Positions 44,654 through 52,980 of a DNA stretch of 64,000 nt are shown here, piece after piece. The notes below the pieces were generated by a model. The model was not told the origin of the DNA. It saw nothing but the letters and a program-made list of their open reading frames with translations, and made no database searches. A program made the position numbers and the translations under genes. The stretch comes from Asticcacaulis currens. GTDB lineage: Bacteria; Pseudomonadota; Alphaproteobacteria; Caulobacterales; Caulobacteraceae. Location: NCBI RefSeq assembly GCF_028550395.1, contig NZ_JAQQKW010000006.1, forward strand, positions 62,001 to 126,000, written 5' to 3'. Numbering within the stretch: the first letter of the stretch is position 1; every line of letters starts with the position of its first letter.

Positions 44654-45055
44654 CTATTTTTTATGAAGTCTGGCCAAGGCGCCCCACGCCATCGCGCCCA
44701 GCACGCACGCCGTTGACAGGGTAAGCGCCATCGCCAGGGTGATCGGTCTGATGCGTCCATCGGACAGGGCCAAGACAGGCAGCATGACCGATACCCATTG
44801 ACACCCAGCGGCCACGACGGGCCACGGATGCGGGGATTTCCATCTCAGTGCCGTCAACAGGCTCAGAAAAAGAGCGTTCAGTACCAGAGCGATGATGGCG
44901 TTGCCGCTAAAACTGCCCCAAAGGGCCAGCAGAGGCAGCCCGCTCAGCAACCCGGCCATCCACAGGCGTTGCCGCCCGTCATCCCTGAACACGCCGTCAA
45001 TTCGCTGATAAATCAGGCGCTTCAGGCCTTGCAGACCTGACACTTCCCCCGGCAA
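44654..45055 (-). CDS. Hypothetical membrane protein
   Basis: A 133-aa protein with a basic N-terminus (RLIYQRIDGVFRDDGRQRLW) and four hydrophobic segments (about 33-50, 52-68, 78-97, 105-127). No family recognised. The start could be the TTG at 45055 (GGAGGGGGC upstream) or a GTG four codons later. It is separated from the S24 regulator upstream region by about 70 bases, both leftward. Codon use is like that of neighbours. Confidence 0.6.
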   Translation of the reverse strand: MPGEVSGLQGLKRLIYQRIDGVFRDDGRQRLWMAGLLSGLPLLALWGSFSGNAIIALVLNALFLSLLTALRWKSPHPWPVVAAGCQWVSVMLPVLALSDGRIRPITLAMALTLSTACVLGAMAWGALARLHKK

Positions 45056-45165
45056 AGCCCCCTCCCGGAAATCATATCGGGAAAGAGTAGAACATCTATA
45101 GATTGTGGCAAGCCGATTTTCGTACTGGCCGTTTCCCGCGTGTCCTCCAGGGTCCGGACCCTAAG

Positions 45166-45579
45166 CTAACCGATCAGAAAATGCGCCTGAAGCGTGGCGA
45201 TGGGTTGCTCACGCAGTTCCTGCCACGCCCAGGCCTCGACATTGGCAATGGTGCGACCGACGCGGTTGATGCGGGCGCGCGCATAGGTGTCGATAGGCTT
45301 GCCGGAGCGCAGATACTGCACGCTGACATTGACCGGTTTGGGGATCTGCTCGAACGTCTCGAACACCGACAACTGCGCCGTGGCCGTCAGTTCCAGAAAC
45401 GCGCCTATGGTGCCGCCGTGCAGGGCCGGCAGCAGCGGATTGCCGATCAGGTGCGGAGCGAACGGCATGACGGTGGTCAGTTCATTACCCGCCATTTCCA
45501 TGCGGAGGTTGAGGAACTGAGCGAACGGGACGCGGCGGAAAAGGTCTTCCGGGCCGCTGATCATCAGATCGGCAATCAT
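45166..45579 (-). CDS. PaaI-family hotdog thioesterase (1)
   Basis: A 137-aa hotdog-fold protein. The HGGTIGAFLELTATAQLS segment is the PaaI-type active-site helix (the catalytic acid is the Glu in FLEL) and VSVQYLRSGKP the partner strand. Its first codons overlap the end of the upstream thioesterase gene (ATGA), so the two are coupled and may form a heteromer. The acyl-CoA substrate is unknown. Confidence 0.87.
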   Translation of the reverse strand: MIADLMISGPEDLFRRVPFAQFLNLRMEMAGNELTTVMPFAPHLIGNPLLPALHGGTIGAFLELTATAQLSVFETFEQIPKPVNVSVQYLRSGKPIDTYARARINRVGRTIANVEAWAWQELREQPIATLQAHFLIG

Positions 45580-46028
45580 GCGTGGGCCTCGCGGTTTTTC
45601 AGGCAGGGGTGGGAGATGATGAAGGCCGCCTGCGCCGCCGCGACCGGGTCGCTCAGGCTGTCGTCATAGGCAAAGCCGCGCACGAAGCCGACACTGCGCG
45701 TCAGCTTGTAGCATTTGGCCAGAATGAACAGATCGCGCTGCGGCTGGGCCGGGCGCATATAGTCGATGCGCAGATCCATTGTGGCTATGGGCTTATATTC
45801 GTTCAGTTCGTCCCAGACGGCCATACCACAGGCGTGATCGAGCAGGGCGGTCACCGCCCCGCCAGCGATCACCCCTGTCGCCGGGTCGCCGATCAGGTCT
45901 TCCCGATAGGGCAGGCACAGTTTTATGCCGTCATCGGAGCGTCCGGCATAGCGGGCCCCGATAGACTTCATATAGGGGATATTCTCGACCAGAAGATCGA
46001 AGCCTTCGCGAAAAGGCGCGTGTGACAT
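45576..46028 (-). CDS. PaaI-family hotdog thioesterase (2)
   Basis: A 150-aa hotdog-fold protein with AGGAVTALLDHACGMAVW at the active-site helix (Asp in LLDHACG) and MDLRIDYMRPAQP as the central strand. ATG 46028 follows GGAGGCG. It precedes and overlaps the other thioesterase by 4 bases. The two share the fold but differ in the acid of the active site (Asp here, Glu there), so they are diverged duplicates. Confidence 0.87.
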   Translation of the reverse strand: MSHAPFREGFDLLVENIPYMKSIGARYAGRSDDGIKLCLPYREDLIGDPATGVIAGGAVTALLDHACGMAVWDELNEYKPIATMDLRIDYMRPAQPQRDLFILAKCYKLTRSVGFVRGFAYDDSLSDPVAAAQAAFIISHPCLKNREAHA

Positions 46029-46150
46029 CGGTTCGCCTCCATGTAAGTTCTTATTCTTATTCGCTTTATCGGGCGCGGAGTCGCGTCTGAGGCCTATAGT
46101 GGCGCAAATCCCCTGCGCCGTCAAAACGATTGCCGTTACCGACAGGCGAG

Positions 46151-46164
46151 TTTGCACTTGCAAA
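46151..46164. promoter_or_regulatory. TTTGCA-N2-TGCAAA dyad upstream of queC
   Basis: A perfect 6-bp inverted repeat with a 2-base spacer, about 70 bases before queC and in the divergent region with the thioesterase operon. It resembles the dyad before coxB (3-base spacer). Confidence 0.5.
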
Positions 46165-46224
46165 ATCGCTGAAACGGTTTCTTTACAGACACAAGACCTG
46201 TTTTCCGTAACCCAGAGAGTACCC

Positions 46225-46950
46225 ATGACCCCGTCCGATCTTGAAACCGTGCCCGCCGACCGTTCGGCACTGGTGCTGTTTTCCGGCGGGCAGGATTCGA
46301 CCGCCTGCCTCGCCTGGGCCCTGACCCATTACGAGCGCGTGGAAACCATCGGCTTCGACTATGGGCAGCGCCATGCCATCGAAATGACGACGCGCACCCG
46401 TGTGCTGGAGCGCTTTCCTGACGTGTTCGAACCCGCCCGCACGCGACTGGGTGAAGACCATGTGGTCGATCTCAAAGGCTTCGGGCGCGTGGCGGAGTCG
46501 TCGCTGACGCGCGAACAGGAAATCCGCATGGGCGAACGCGGCCTGCCCAACTCCTTCGTTCCGGGGCGCAATCTCGCCTTCTTCGTCTATGCCGCCGCCG
46601 TGGCGGACCGCCGGGGCATAGATCATCTGGTCGGGGGCATGTGCGAAACCGACTTCTCCGGCTATCCCGACTGCCGCAAGGACACGCTGGAGGCGATGCA
46701 AAACGTGCTCAATCTCGGCATCGAGCGGCCCTATATCATCGACACGCCCCTGATGTTCCTGACCAAGGCCGAAACCTGGGCGCTGACGCACCAACTGGGC
46801 GGTGAGGCCTTGGTCGATCTGGTACTCGAAGACACCCACACCTGCTATATGGGGCAGCGCGGCGAGCGTCACGCCTGGGGCTATGGCTGCGGCACCTGCC
46901 CTGCGTGTGAACTGCGGGCCCGTGGCTTCGAGCAGTGGCGCAACGGCTGA
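46225..46950 (+). CDS. queC: 7-cyano-7-deazaguanine synthase QueC
   Basis: A 241-aa ATP-dependent enzyme that converts 7-carboxy-7-deazaguanine to preQ0. The PP-loop is SGGQDS (20-25) and the zinc knuckle CGTCPAC closes the protein; DYGQRHAIE and GMCETDFSGYPDCR are typical QueC blocks. Start 46225 gives the usual short leader before ALVLFSGGQDS. Its stop overlaps the queE start (TGATG), so the two are coupled. No preQ1 riboswitch is visible in the leader. Confidence 0.96.
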   Translation: MTPSDLETVPADRSALVLFSGGQDSTACLAWALTHYERVETIGFDYGQRHAIEMTTRTRVLERFPDVFEPARTRLGEDHVVDLKGFGRVAESSLTREQEIRMGERGLPNSFVPGRNLAFFVYAAAVADRRGIDHLVGGMCETDFSGYPDCRKDTLEAMQNVLNLGIERPYIIDTPLMFLTKAETWALTHQLGGEALVDLVLEDTHTCYMGQRGERHAWGYGCGTCPACELRARGFEQWRNG

Positions 46951-47600
46951 TGGTCTATAGTTTCAAAGAGATATTCCTGACTCTTCAGGGCGAAGGCGGA
47001 CAGGCCGGGCGCGTAGCGGTATTTGCGCGCTTTGCCGGATGCAATCTGTGGAGCGGGCGCGAACAGGACCGGGCGGCGGCCGCCTGTACCTTTTGCGACA
47101 CGGATTTTGTCGGCACCGACGGCGAGGGTGGAGGCAAGTTCGACACCCCCGAAGCCGTGGCGGCAGCGCTGGATGCGCACTGGGGGGCTATCGACCCGGT
47201 GCACAAATCGGTCGTCTTCACCGGTGGCGAACCGCTGCTGCAACTGGATGCGCCGCTGATCGCTGCGGTCAAGGCGGCGGGCTATTTTATCGCGGTGGAA
47301 TCGAACGGTACGCTGCGGGCACCTGACGGCATCGACTGGTTGTGCATCTCGCCCAAGGGCGAGAACCGCCTGCATCAGACCTCCGGGCAGGAGTTAAAGC
47401 TGGTCTGGCCGCAGGACCGCGTCGATCCGGCGGAATTTGCCGGCATGGACTTTGAGCGCTTCTATTTGCAACCGAAAGACCCGCTGGATCAGGACCCGGC
47501 GATGCAGGCGGCCCATACGCAGGCCGTGATCGACTACTGTCTGGCCCACCCGCAATGGCGGATGAGTGTGCAGACGCACAAGGTCGTGGGGATCAGGTAG
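46950..47600 (+). CDS. queE: 7-carboxy-7-deazaguanine synthase QueE
   Basis: A 216-aa radical-SAM enzyme that contracts 6-carboxytetrahydropterin to 7-carboxy-7-deazaguanine. The cluster ligands are Cys31, Cys46 and Cys49, giving the C-x14-C-x2-C motif of this QueE subtype, with FTGGEPLLQ and ESNGTL following. ATG 46950 overlaps the queC stop. The tail overlaps the convergent ppx/gppA gene by 8 bases. queD and folE are not in the window. Confidence 0.95.
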   Translation: MVYSFKEIFLTLQGEGGQAGRVAVFARFAGCNLWSGREQDRAAAACTFCDTDFVGTDGEGGGKFDTPEAVAAALDAHWGAIDPVHKSVVFTGGEPLLQLDAPLIAAVKAAGYFIAVESNGTLRAPDGIDWLCISPKGENRLHQTSGQELKLVWPQDRVDPAEFAGMDFERFYLQPKDPLDQDPAMQAAHTQAVIDYCLAHPQWRMSVQTHKVVGIR

Positions 47601-48780
47601 ATTTACCCCGGCGCGCCCGGCGGCGGCGTGGACGCTTTTTGACCATCGACAGCAGCAGGCCTTCGCGCAGGCCGCGATCGGCGACGCGCAGGCGGTCGCA
47701 CGGCCACAGGCTTTGCACGGCCTCCAGTATTGCCGCGCCGGCCAGCACCAGATCGGCGCGATCCTTGCCGATACAGGGTTCCTGTTCGCGTCCCTTTTGC
47801 CCAAGGCTCAGAAGGCGGTCGATAACGGCGCGGCACTGATCATGGGTCATCCACAAGCCATCGACCTTCGAACGGTCATAGCGCTCCAGTTGCAGGTGCA
47901 TCCCGGCCAGAGAGGTAATGGCCCCCGACGTGCCGACAATATAGGCCTGCTGCGCATCGAAATGAGGGCGCAGAGGCTCCGGGGCCTTGAAGTCGATCAG
48001 GGCCTGACGCACATCCTCGACCATCTGGGCGAACCACGCCTGCTTGTCGCCATCGCCCGGTTCGGGGAAACGTTCGGCCAGATTGACCACGCCTTTGGGG
48101 ATGGAGATCCAGTATTGCGGGCGTGGCGGTTTGGGGCGCGCGTTCAATCCGCGTGACCCGCTGGCCTCGGTGGGCTCTGTTTCTTCCCCCAGCGGCAGCC
48201 AGGAAATCTCGGTCGAGCCGCCGCCCACGTCCATGACAATGGCCGCCTTGGCCTCACCATCGAGGAGGGAGGCGCAGCCGACGACCGACAGGCGCGCCTC
48301 TTCTTCGGGGGTGATAATGGTCAGCTTGAGGCCGGTTTCGCGCTCGACGCGCTGAATGAAGTCCGGACCATTGCGCGCGATGCGGCAGGCCTGGGTGGCG
48401 ACGGCACGCGTGCGCACCACCTGCCGACGCCCGATCTTTTCGGCGCACAGTTTGAGCGCGGCGAGCGCGCGTTCCATGGCGCGATCCGACAGATTGCCGG
48501 TCTGGCTGAGGCCTTCCCCCAGCCGGACAATACGTGAAAAGGCTTCGACGATCCGGAATTGTCCATTGTGCCAGGCGGCGATCATCAGGCGGCAATTATT
48601 GGTGCCGAGGTCCAGCGCGGCGTACAGGGGCGACGGCTCGGCGGCGGCCGGGCGCTGCGGCGGTGCCGGTCTGGGCCGCGGCTTGCCCGCTGGGGCGGTC
48701 GCGCTGTGGCCGCTGCCCTTGCGGGCGCGACGCGGACCGCGCTTGCGCGGCGGGCCGCTTTTTGAGGGAGCCTCACTCAT
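47593..48780 (-). CDS. Ppx/GppA-family phosphatase
   Basis: A 395-aa exopolyphosphatase/(p)ppGpp-pyrophosphatase-like enzyme of the sugar-kinase/HSP70/actin fold. A basic, Pro/Ala/Arg-rich leader of about 50 residues precedes LYAALDLGTNNCRLMIA (phosphate-1 motif) and AIVMDVGGGSTEISWL (phosphate-2). No HD domain is present, so it is the short form; in related genomes it neighbours rlmE. Here rlmE is 9 kb away. Leftward and divergent from hspQ. Confidence 0.9.
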   Translation of the reverse strand: MSEAPSKSGPPRKRGPRRARKGSGHSATAPAGKPRPRPAPPQRPAAAEPSPLYAALDLGTNNCRLMIAAWHNGQFRIVEAFSRIVRLGEGLSQTGNLSDRAMERALAALKLCAEKIGRRQVVRTRAVATQACRIARNGPDFIQRVERETGLKLTIITPEEEARLSVVGCASLLDGEAKAAIVMDVGGGSTEISWLPLGEETEPTEASGSRGLNARPKPPRPQYWISIPKGVVNLAERFPEPGDGDKQAWFAQMVEDVRQALIDFKAPEPLRPHFDAQQAYIVGTSGAITSLAGMHLQLERYDRSKVDGLWMTHDQCRAVIDRLLSLGQKGREQEPCIGKDRADLVLAGAAILEAVQSLWPCDRLRVADRGLREGLLLSMVKKRPRRRRARRGKST

Positions 48781-49046
48781 GGTGGCTCATACCCCGCTTT
48801 ATCATAATGTGGGACGCTCACAGCCGGAGGCCGCGTCAAGTTGCTTTCAGCCTAGAACGCATTTTCCTCCGTGCAAAGCGCTTTTGTGTTAATTTCGTCA
48901 CGCCGCTGACGGGTAATTCTGCAACGACCCGCCCAGCGCATGAATTGCCTGCGTACCCGACAACCAAAGGGGGAAGGGGGGAGGCGGGGCTGCCGAGTCG
49001 CGCTACACCAGACGGGCTGACGATACCGCAACCGAGGGAGGCGCTG

Positions 49047-49427
49047 ATGATGACCGATTCTGTCTCTGGTTCCGTTTCCGGCCCCTATGCCGCGAGCAAC
49101 GGGGACCGGTCGGCGCGTTTCGGCATTGGTCAGTTGGTTCGCCACGTCCTGTTCGACTTTCGCGGCGTGGTCTTCGACATTGATCCACAGTTTTCCGATA
49201 CCGAGGAATGGCTGATGGCCATACCCGAAGCGGTGCGCCCGGATAAGGATCAGCCCTTCTATCACCTGCTCGCTGAAAACGGTGACATCTGCTATGTCGC
49301 CTATGCGTCCGAAGGCAATCTCTGTCCGGACGAGACGGGTATGCCTCTGCGCCACCCGCAGGCCGACCTTATTTTCGACCGTTTTGAAAATGGGCGCTAT
49401 CTGCTGAAATCGCGACTGGCCAACTAA
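49047..49427 (+). CDS. hspQ: Heat-shock protein HspQ (YccV-like)
   Basis: A 126-aa protein of the HspQ/hemimethylated-DNA-binding family. FGIGQLVRHVLFDFRGVVFDIDPQF and YHLLAENGDICYVAYASEGNL are the family's conserved blocks. In enterobacteria HspQ is an adaptor for Lon. Start 49047 has GGGAGG upstream; the 22 residues before the fold are a low-complexity Ser/Gly leader. No clear heat-shock promoter is seen in the 266-base gap before it. Confidence 0.92.
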   Translation: MMTDSVSGSVSGPYAASNGDRSARFGIGQLVRHVLFDFRGVVFDIDPQFSDTEEWLMAIPEAVRPDKDQPFYHLLAENGDICYVAYASEGNLCPDETGMPLRHPQADLIFDRFENGRYLLKSRLAN

Positions 49428-49599
49428 GCGTCGCCGATAAGCCGTGCGGCTCATCCCCAGCCCTGTAAGGGGCTGCCGTAATTTTGCCGTGCTGCAATCG
49501 TTTCGTCACGCTTAAGGCGCTATTATGCGCAGCGGCAACGGACACACATTCAGCGCCCGTTCATGATGGTTTCTTTATGATAGCGAGTGAAACTGACAT

Positions 49600-49635
49600 A
49601 AAAAAAGCTCACCAATTCTGGAAGAATTGGTGAGC
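49600..49635 (-). terminator. Terminator overlapping the tRNA-Lys 3' end
   Basis: GCTCACCAATTCT and AGAATTGGTGAGC form a perfect 13-bp stem with a 3-base loop, followed leftward by seven T. The 5' arm includes the last eight bases of the tRNA (GCTCACCA). Confidence 0.85.
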
Positions 49636-49704
49636 CCGCTGGGACTCGAACCCAGGACCCTCTGATTAAAAGTCAGATGCTCTAGCCGGCTGAGCTACGG
49701 GCTC
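49628..49704 (-). tRNA. tRNA-Lys (UUU)
   Basis: Complete cloverleaf with acceptor GAGCCCG/CGGGCTC, D arm GCTC/GAGC, anticodon stem CTGA.../...TCAG with loop CTTTTAA (anticodon TTT), T loop TTCGAGT, discriminator A and encoded CCA. Leftward. The terminator stem reuses its 3' end. It is the substrate type of the class I LysRS encoded at 39076. Confidence 0.97.
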
Positions 49705-49849
49705 ATCAAAACGTACCCAATGACCGAAGTCGTTTCGGGTGCGGCCTTCATAGTGGGGACTTTTTGTTTGCGCAAGCGCAAGGTTCAAGTTTTATGTGTT
49801 GTGTTGTAGATAAATGGCGTACAGCAGGGTGCGTGGAGGGACTAAAAGA

Positions 49850-50557
49850 ATGAGGATTTGGCGTATCGCTTCGGCCGTTGGCGGGATCGCGTGCCTCTTC
49901 GGCCCCCTGAGTGCCTGCGCCAGCAAGCCGGATAAGGTGCACATCGTCGAATCGCGTCCTGTACATGCGGATGACCCTAAAACGCCGGATGACCCCACCC
50001 TGACCCAGACCATGCGCAAGAGCGCGACGGATGTCGGTGACGGATTCGGGGAGGCCATCTCCGCCCCTCTGGTCGATCTTAATCTGAAGCGTAAGGAAAT
50101 CCCGCCGGTTCTGGTGCGGGCCTCGAAAAACACCTACGATCTGGCCAATCTGGAACGCTGTGAATCCATTGCCGGCGAAGTGGCCCTTCTGGATCAGGCG
50201 CTTGGGCCGGACTTCGACGAGCCGCCCGCCCCGGAGGGCACCATGACCTCGCGCGGCGGCAAGATGGCATCTGATGCGACCCTGACGGCGGTGCGCTCGG
50301 CGGCGACCGATGTCCTGCCTATGCGCGGCCTGATCCGCAAGATGACCGGCGCTGAAAAGCATCAGAAGGCCATGGATCGCGCCATCGCCGCCGGGAATGT
50401 GCGCCGCGCCTACCTCAAAGGCATCGGCATGAACAAGAACTGCGCCCCGCCGGCCGCGCCGTCGTGGTTCGTGCCGAAGCAGGCCCGCGTGACGATCGAA
50501 GAGGTCGTGGAAGAGCCGGGCACGCCTGCGCAACGAAAAGTCAATCGCCGCAAATAA
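49850..50557 (+). CDS. Hypothetical lipoprotein
   Basis: A 235-aa protein with a lipoprotein signal peptide (MRIWRIASAVGGIACLFGPL, lipobox LSAC, Cys23). The mature part is mostly helical with charged stretches and contains RCESIAGEVALLDQALGPDFDE and ATLTAVRSAATDVLPMRGLIRKMTGAEKHQ. No recognised domain. Rightward, beginning 145 bases after tRNA-Lys and convergent with tgt. Probably envelope-located. Confidence 0.75.
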   Translation: MRIWRIASAVGGIACLFGPLSACASKPDKVHIVESRPVHADDPKTPDDPTLTQTMRKSATDVGDGFGEAISAPLVDLNLKRKEIPPVLVRASKNTYDLANLERCESIAGEVALLDQALGPDFDEPPAPEGTMTSRGGKMASDATLTAVRSAATDVLPMRGLIRKMTGAEKHQKAMDRAIAAGNVRRAYLKGIGMNKNCAPPAAPSWFVPKQARVTIEEVVEEPGTPAQRKVNRRK

Positions 50558-50593
50558 TTAGGCCGCTATGTTAAAGCGAGCGACCAGGGCGCC

Positions 50594-51724
50594 CTATCCG
50601 TTTAGATGGGGCGCTTTGAGGTGCGTCTCATGGAACCATTTGCGGAAGGCCTGAAACTCACCGGCCGCGATGGCGGCGCGCATACGGATCATCAGGGCCT
50701 GGAAAAAGGCGATGTTGTGCCAGCTCAGCAGCACCTGACCCAGGATTTCCTCGGCCTTGAACAGGTGGTGCAGATAGGCCTTGGAATAGTCGCGGCTGGC
50801 CGGGCAGTCGCTGGTGGCGTCCAGCGGCGTGTCGTCTTCGGCAAAGCGGGCGTTTTTGATGTTGATGGGGCCTTCCCACGTCCACACCTGACCGTGGCGG
50901 CCAGAGCGGGTCGGCAATACGCAGTCGAACATATCGACGCCGCGCGCCACGCCTTCGACCAGATCAATCGGCTTGCCCACGCCCATCAGGTAGCGCGGAC
51001 GATCCCACGGCAGGAGCGGCGCGCAGTATTCGAGGGTGTCGCACATGGCCTCATGGCCTTCACCGACGGCCAGACCGCCGATGGCATAGCCGTCAAAGCC
51101 GATCTCCAGCAGGCGGTCGGTCGATTCCCGGCGCAAGCGCTCAAAGGTCGAGCCCTGCTGAATGCCGAACAGGGCCTGCGTGTCGCGCTGCCCGAAGGCT
51201 TGTTTCGACCGCAGCCCCCAGCGCGCCGACAGTTGCAGCGCCTTCTGCGCGCGCGCTTCGTCGGCGGGCCATGAGACGCATTCATCGAGTTGCATGACGA
51301 TGTCGGAACCCAGCAGGTCGGCCTGAATCTCCATCGAGCGTTCCGGCGACAGGACGTGCTTTGAGCCGTCGATATGGCTCTGGAAGGTGACGGCCTCTTC
51401 GGTGACTTTGGAAATCTGCGACAGGCTCATCACCTGAAAGCCGCCGGAATCAGTGAGGATGGGGCCGTCCCAGCCCATGAATTTGTGCAGGCCACCCAGT
51501 CGCTTCACGCGCTCCGCCGACGGGCGCAGCATCAGGTGATAGGTGTTGCCGAGGATGATTTTCGCATGGCTTTGCCGCACCATGTCGAGCGTCAGGGCCT
51601 TGACGGTGGCGGCGGTGCCCACCGGCATGAAGATGGGGGTCGGGATGTCGCCACGCGGCGTTTTCAGCACGCCCGTGCGGGCCTGACCATCGGAAGCGGA
51701 GATTTCAAAAGGGAATGCGGACAT
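50594..51724 (-). CDS. tgt: tRNA-guanine transglycosylase Tgt
   Basis: A 376-aa queuine/preQ1 tRNA-ribosyltransferase acting on G34 of GUN tRNAs. Catalytic Asp residues are in [11 protein letters not shown] and in [11 protein letters not shown]; the [32 protein letters not shown] block is canonical. The usual zinc motif C-x-C-x2-C reads S-x-C-x2-S (SDCPAS), though the fourth ligand His (LSWHNIAFF) remains. Caulobacteraceae enzymes, from memory, share this. Part of the queuosine set with queC, queE and queA, but on its own transcript. Confidence 0.95.
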   Translation of the reverse strand: MSAFPFEISASDGQARTGVLKTPRGDIPTPIFMPVGTAATVKALTLDMVRQSHAKIILGNTYHLMLRPSAERVKRLGGLHKFMGWDGPILTDSGGFQVMSLSQISKVTEEAVTFQSHIDGSKHVLSPERSMEIQADLLGSDIVMQLDECVSWPADEARAQKALQLSARWGLRSKQAFGQRDTQALFGIQQGSTFERLRRESTDRLLEIGFDGYAIGGLAVGEGHEAMCDTLEYCAPLLPWDRPRYLMGVGKPIDLVEGVARGVDMFDCVLPTRSGRHGQVWTWEGPINIKNARFAEDDTPLDATSDCPASRDYSKAYLHHLFKAEEILGQVLLSWHNIAFFQALMIRMRAAIAAGEFQAFRKWFHETHLKAPHLNG

Positions 51725-51817
51725 GGGCGGGGTATTAGACGGCCTCAGTATTTAAGTCAAAGCCATTGCAAGTTGGCTGTCGAAGTTGCACCTTCTGATA
51801 CAACGAGGGAGGGAGTG

Positions 51818-52360
51818 ATGAAGATATACCTATGGGTCGCAGGCGTAAGTTTTGTTCTTCTCACCCCCATCGCCCACGCCAAAGAAAAACTGGAATGGCG
51901 CTACGACCGCGCAAATGAAGGTGTTTTGGTTCTCTATGACGTTGATAGCGGCAGTTACCCTTATGAAGAGCTGTCTTTGACCTGTGAGGACAACGGCGAT
52001 CTGAGTGTCGAAGCGAGAGGGATACGTTTATGGAGTGACGTAAACGGGCCTGTTATTGATCCCGAAGACCTTCAGAGCTTAGCGATTGAAACGGATATGT
52101 TCCGTATTGAAGCGCCCTTACAAAAGGTGACCTCTGAGTATTCAGGATGGGCGCAAGCACGGTTCCCTAAGTCCGGTAGTTTGGTAGAGGGGCTCATGGG
52201 CACTTTTTTGGTAGTGCGTGCTGTCAATCGAAATCCGGTGCTTTCACGTCCGCTGGAGCGGGGGGACTACAGCCGACTATATCCCGCGCCCGACTACATG
52301 AAATCCGGACCTTTTCGCCAATATTGTGCAAAGCGGATTGTGCCACTAGCAAAACATTGA
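51818..52360 (+). CDS. Hypothetical exported protein
   Basis: A 180-aa protein with a signal peptide (MKIYLWVAGVSFVLLTPIAHA). The mature part looks beta-rich (EKLEWRYDRANEGVLVLYDVDSGSYPYEELSLTCEDNGDLSVEARG). No family recognised. AGGGAGGGAG lies just before the ATG at 51818. The codon use is more AT-rich than that of its neighbours, so it may be a recent arrival. Divergent from tgt. Confidence 0.68.
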   Translation: MKIYLWVAGVSFVLLTPIAHAKEKLEWRYDRANEGVLVLYDVDSGSYPYEELSLTCEDNGDLSVEARGIRLWSDVNGPVIDPEDLQSLAIETDMFRIEAPLQKVTSEYSGWAQARFPKSGSLVEGLMGTFLVVRAVNRNPVLSRPLERGDYSRLYPAPDYMKSGPFRQYCAKRIVPLAKH

Positions 52361-52364
52361 AAAA

Positions 52365-52955
52365 TCAACTGTTTTGCCATTTGGTGTAGGCGTCTCTGCA
52401 CAGATCAGACGCGCGTCTGTAAACAGCCTCTTCCTCGGAAAGGCGCTGATGAGCGCGTTCCCAACGCAAAAACGGCGTCAGTTCGCGGTGAACGGAGACA
52501 GCCGTGGTGCCCCATGACGGCCCGCCCGATTGTGTGCGAATTTCGCATCCAATGCCGGGTGCCAGGGTTTCGGCGTGGCCGGGCTTTCCGGTGAAGTCGC
52601 CGAACAGGAACGAAAGACCCAGTAAGCCGATGGTGGCCATAAAATACCCGAACACAATCGGCAGGACGGTCACGAATTTGAGGATCATACGTAACCCGAT
52701 GCGTTTGTCGCCTATCCCCCAGCCTTCCCACGCCAGAAAGGCATAGGCCGTATAGGCCAGCGCCAAGGCCATCAGATTGGCGAGGGGTGAGGTGAAGCGC
52801 AAACCCACGGCCCATGCGAGGGCAACCACAGCCAGAACCGCGAAGGAGAGGGGCAGAAGCGTGTGGTTTTGGGGCCGCCCGAAGCGTTGTACCAGATAGG
52901 CCAACACAGGTGCCCCTAACAGACCGCCCCACAATATCCCCATGCCAATCGTCAC
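52365..52955 (-). CDS. Hypothetical membrane protein
   Basis: A 196-aa protein with several hydrophobic segments in the first 120 residues (about 4-24, 32-52, 56-72, 88-115) followed by a polar C-terminal tail (VHRELTPFLRWERAHQRLSEEEAVYRRAS). The GTG at 52955 is chosen because GGAGGG lies about 8 bases upstream; ATG at 52943 is the alternative. No family recognised. It starts 25 bases after the GNAT gene on the same strand and is probably co-transcribed. Confidence 0.65.
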   Translation of the reverse strand: MTIGMGILWGGLLGAPVLAYLVQRFGRPQNHTLLPLSFAVLAVVALAWAVGLRFTSPLANLMALALAYTAYAFLAWEGWGIGDKRIGLRMILKFVTVLPIVFGYFMATIGLLGLSFLFGDFTGKPGHAETLAPGIGCEIRTQSGGPSWGTTAVSVHRELTPFLRWERAHQRLSEEEAVYRRASDLCRDAYTKWQNS

Positions 52956-52980
52956 GGCATACCCTCCCTCGGCTTGGGGT

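Noticed and set aside
45149-45162. 14-bp palindrome AGGGTCCGGACCCT after the thioesterase gene
   Set aside because: Perfect but short, with no T-run and no second copy noticed; too little to call a terminator or operator.
46029-46224. Possible preQ1 riboswitch in the queC leader
   Set aside because: I looked for a C-rich pseudoknot with an A-rich tail near the start codon and did not see the preQ1-I or preQ1-II pattern; a search with covariance models would decide.
49628-49704. tRNA-Lys as integration site of a genomic island
   Set aside because: No integrase, no direct repeat of the tRNA end and only housekeeping or small unknown genes nearby; the inverted copy is explained by the terminator.
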